DNA from: Clostridia bacterium
GTDB taxonomy: Bacteria; Bacillota_A; Clostridia; UBA1381
Length of the DNA: 7,351 nucleotides
Assembly (NCBI GenBank): GCA_017553025.1
Contig: JAFZNF010000148.1
Span: 1-7,351, forward strand
Direction of reading: 5' to 3'
The notes under the pieces were generated by a model. It did no database searches and was not told the origin of the DNA. It worked only from the letters and a program-made list of their open reading frames with translations. Positions 6,450 through 7,351 of the stretch are shown here, in pieces (within the stretch, counting starts at the first letter, position 1; every line of letters starts with the position of its first letter). A program made the translations under genes and the position numbers.

Positions 6450-7351
6450 CACTTTTCTATTTCGTTTTCGTGTGCAACAACCGATTTTGCGCCGTACATT
6501 TCGCGGAGTTTCGGTTTTTCAATCTTGCCTGTCGGATTTCGCGGCACATCTGCAAAAATCACCTTTTTAGGACGCTTGTACCTCGGCAAATCAAGGCAGA
6601 AATCGTCAAATTCCTGCTGCGTCATAGTTTCGTCCGGTTTTAATTCAACTATAGCTGCGGCAATTTCGCCAAGACGGCTGTCGGGAATTCCGATAACGGC
6701 AACATCTTTTATCTTGTTGTTTTTGCGAAGGAAATCCTCTATCTGCACAGGGTAAAGATTTTCTCCGCCTGTTATGATAACGTCCTTTTTTCGGTCAACC
6801 AAGAAGATAAATCCGTCCTCGTCCTCCATTGCCATATCGCCCGTAAAGAGCCAGCCGTCTTTAAGGACTTCGGCGGTTGCTTTTTCATCTTTATAGTAGC
6901 AGGTCATAACGCCCGGACCTTTTACCGCAAGTTCTCCGACCTCGCCCTGCTTTACGGTATTTCTGTTTTCGTCAACAATTTTCACTTCCCAGCCGTAGCC
7001 TGCTTTTCCGATAGCGCCGACCTTGTGTATGTTTTCGACACCTAAGTGGACACAGCCCGGTCCAATAGACTCAGACAAACCGTAATTTGTGTCATACTGA
7101 TGATTTGGGAAATGCTCCTTCCACCTGCTAATAAGACTTGGCGGAACGGGCTGGGCGCCTATATGCATAAGCCTCCACTGGGATAGCTCATAGTCATCTA
7201 TATTGACATCGCCTCTGTCGATTGCATCTAAAATATCCTGTGCCCACGGAACCAAAAGCCAAACAATAGTACAATGTTCGTCAGATACGGCTTTTAAAAT
7301 CCATTGCGGTTTTATTCCTTTTAATAAAACGGCTCTTCCGCCGACCAAAAA
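6449..7351 (-). CDS. AMP-forming acyl-CoA synthetase, 3' part (cut by window edge)
   Basis: C-terminal 300 residues of a class I adenylate-forming ligase, which activates a carboxylic acid with ATP and transfers it to CoA. The frame is open to the last base of the window, so the true start and the ATP-binding P-loop lie outside. Numbered from the TTG (leucine) codon at 7348, motifs are YGLSES (89-94), GWLFTGD (165-171), the A8 hinge DRKKDVIITGGENLYPVQIE (185-204) and the C-terminal NPTGKIEKPKLRE with catalytic lysine K275. These place it with FadD/medium-to-long-chain or aryl acyl-CoA synthetases, a different branch from the PaaK-type ligase in the same operon. It is the most upstream visible gene of the operon, 11 bases before iorA. 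Its acid may be another aryl or fatty acid; this cannot be determined from the visible half, which lacks part of the acyl-binding pocket. Confidence 0.92.
   Translation of the reverse strand, partial: FLVGGRAVLLKGIKPQWILKAVSDEHCTIVWLLVPWAQDILDAIDRGDVNIDDYELSQWRLMHIGAQPVPPSLISRWKEHFPNHQYDTNYGLSESIGPGCVHLGVENIHKVGAIGKAGYGWEVKIVDENRNTVKQGEVGELAVKGPGVMTCYYKDEKATAEVLKDGWLFTGDMAMEDEDGFIFLVDRKKDVIITGGENLYPVQIEDFLRKNNKIKDVAVIGIPDSRLGEIAAAIVELKPDETMTQQEFDDFCLDLPRYKRPKKVIFADVPRNPTGKIEKPKLREMYGAKSVVAHENEIEK

Noticed and set aside
6438..6452. Extended iorA start at GTG 6452 (five extra residues).
   Set aside because: The GTG precedes the AGGAG site and overlaps the upstream stop; ATG 6437 has the correct spacing and the family-typical N-terminus.
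1..7351. Mobile elements, CRISPR arrays, tRNA/rRNA genes, riboswitches or long repeats.
   Set aside because: Reading both strands showed no transposase or integrase coding, no repeat arrays and no RNA-gene signatures; nearly all bases are in the seven genes.

Overview
The window looks like chromosomal DNA from an anaerobic, low-to-moderate G+C Firmicute, most likely a gut or rumen Clostridia member. This is inferred from the strong AGGAGG-type ribosome sites, the AT-leaning codon use, the clostridial-style RNase M5/DUF4093 protein and the ferredoxin-linked 2-oxoacid oxidoreductase. It is dense and ordinary: six complete genes, one gene cut by the right edge, no mobile DNA, no CRISPR, no RNA genes, and no gene-free stretch longer than about 70 bases.

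Left part, + strand (35-2335). A Toprim/DUF4093 protein of the ribonuclease M5 type (5S rRNA maturation) is followed by a half-size ABC exporter with fused membrane and ATPase domains. A near-consensus sigma-A promoter (TTGACA, 17 bases, CATAAT with an extended -10 TG) lies across the end of the first gene, so the exporter probably has its own transcript. A 14-bp perfect hairpin with A- and T-tracts at 2334-2364 ends this transcript. It also serves the convergent operon as a bidirectional terminator.

Right part, - strand (7351 down to 2374). A tight five-gene operon reads, in transcription order: AMP-forming acyl-CoA synthetase (5' end outside the window), iorA, iorB, a paaK-type phenylacetate-CoA ligase, and a stand-alone tandem ACT-domain protein. 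At all four junctions the upstream gene's stop codon overlaps or lies just after the Shine-Dalgarno sequence of the next gene, which suggests tight translational coupling. The operon promoter is not in the window.

How the genes fit together: IorAB interconverts arylpyruvates (indolepyruvate, phenylpyruvate, 4-hydroxyphenylpyruvate) and arylacetyl-CoA using ferredoxin. PaaK interconverts arylacetates and arylacetyl-CoA at the cost of ATP. The set can run oxidatively (aromatic amino acid fermentation to indoleacetate or phenylacetate) or reductively (scavenging arylacetates to build Phe/Tyr/Trp, as known for some methanogens and rumen bacteria). The ACT protein is a plausible amino-acid sensor for the module. 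The sequence alone does not settle the direction. I see no clearly undescribed system; the most interesting points are the two different adenylate-forming ligases around one IOR, the linked ACT protein and the uniform stop/Shine-Dalgarno coupling.
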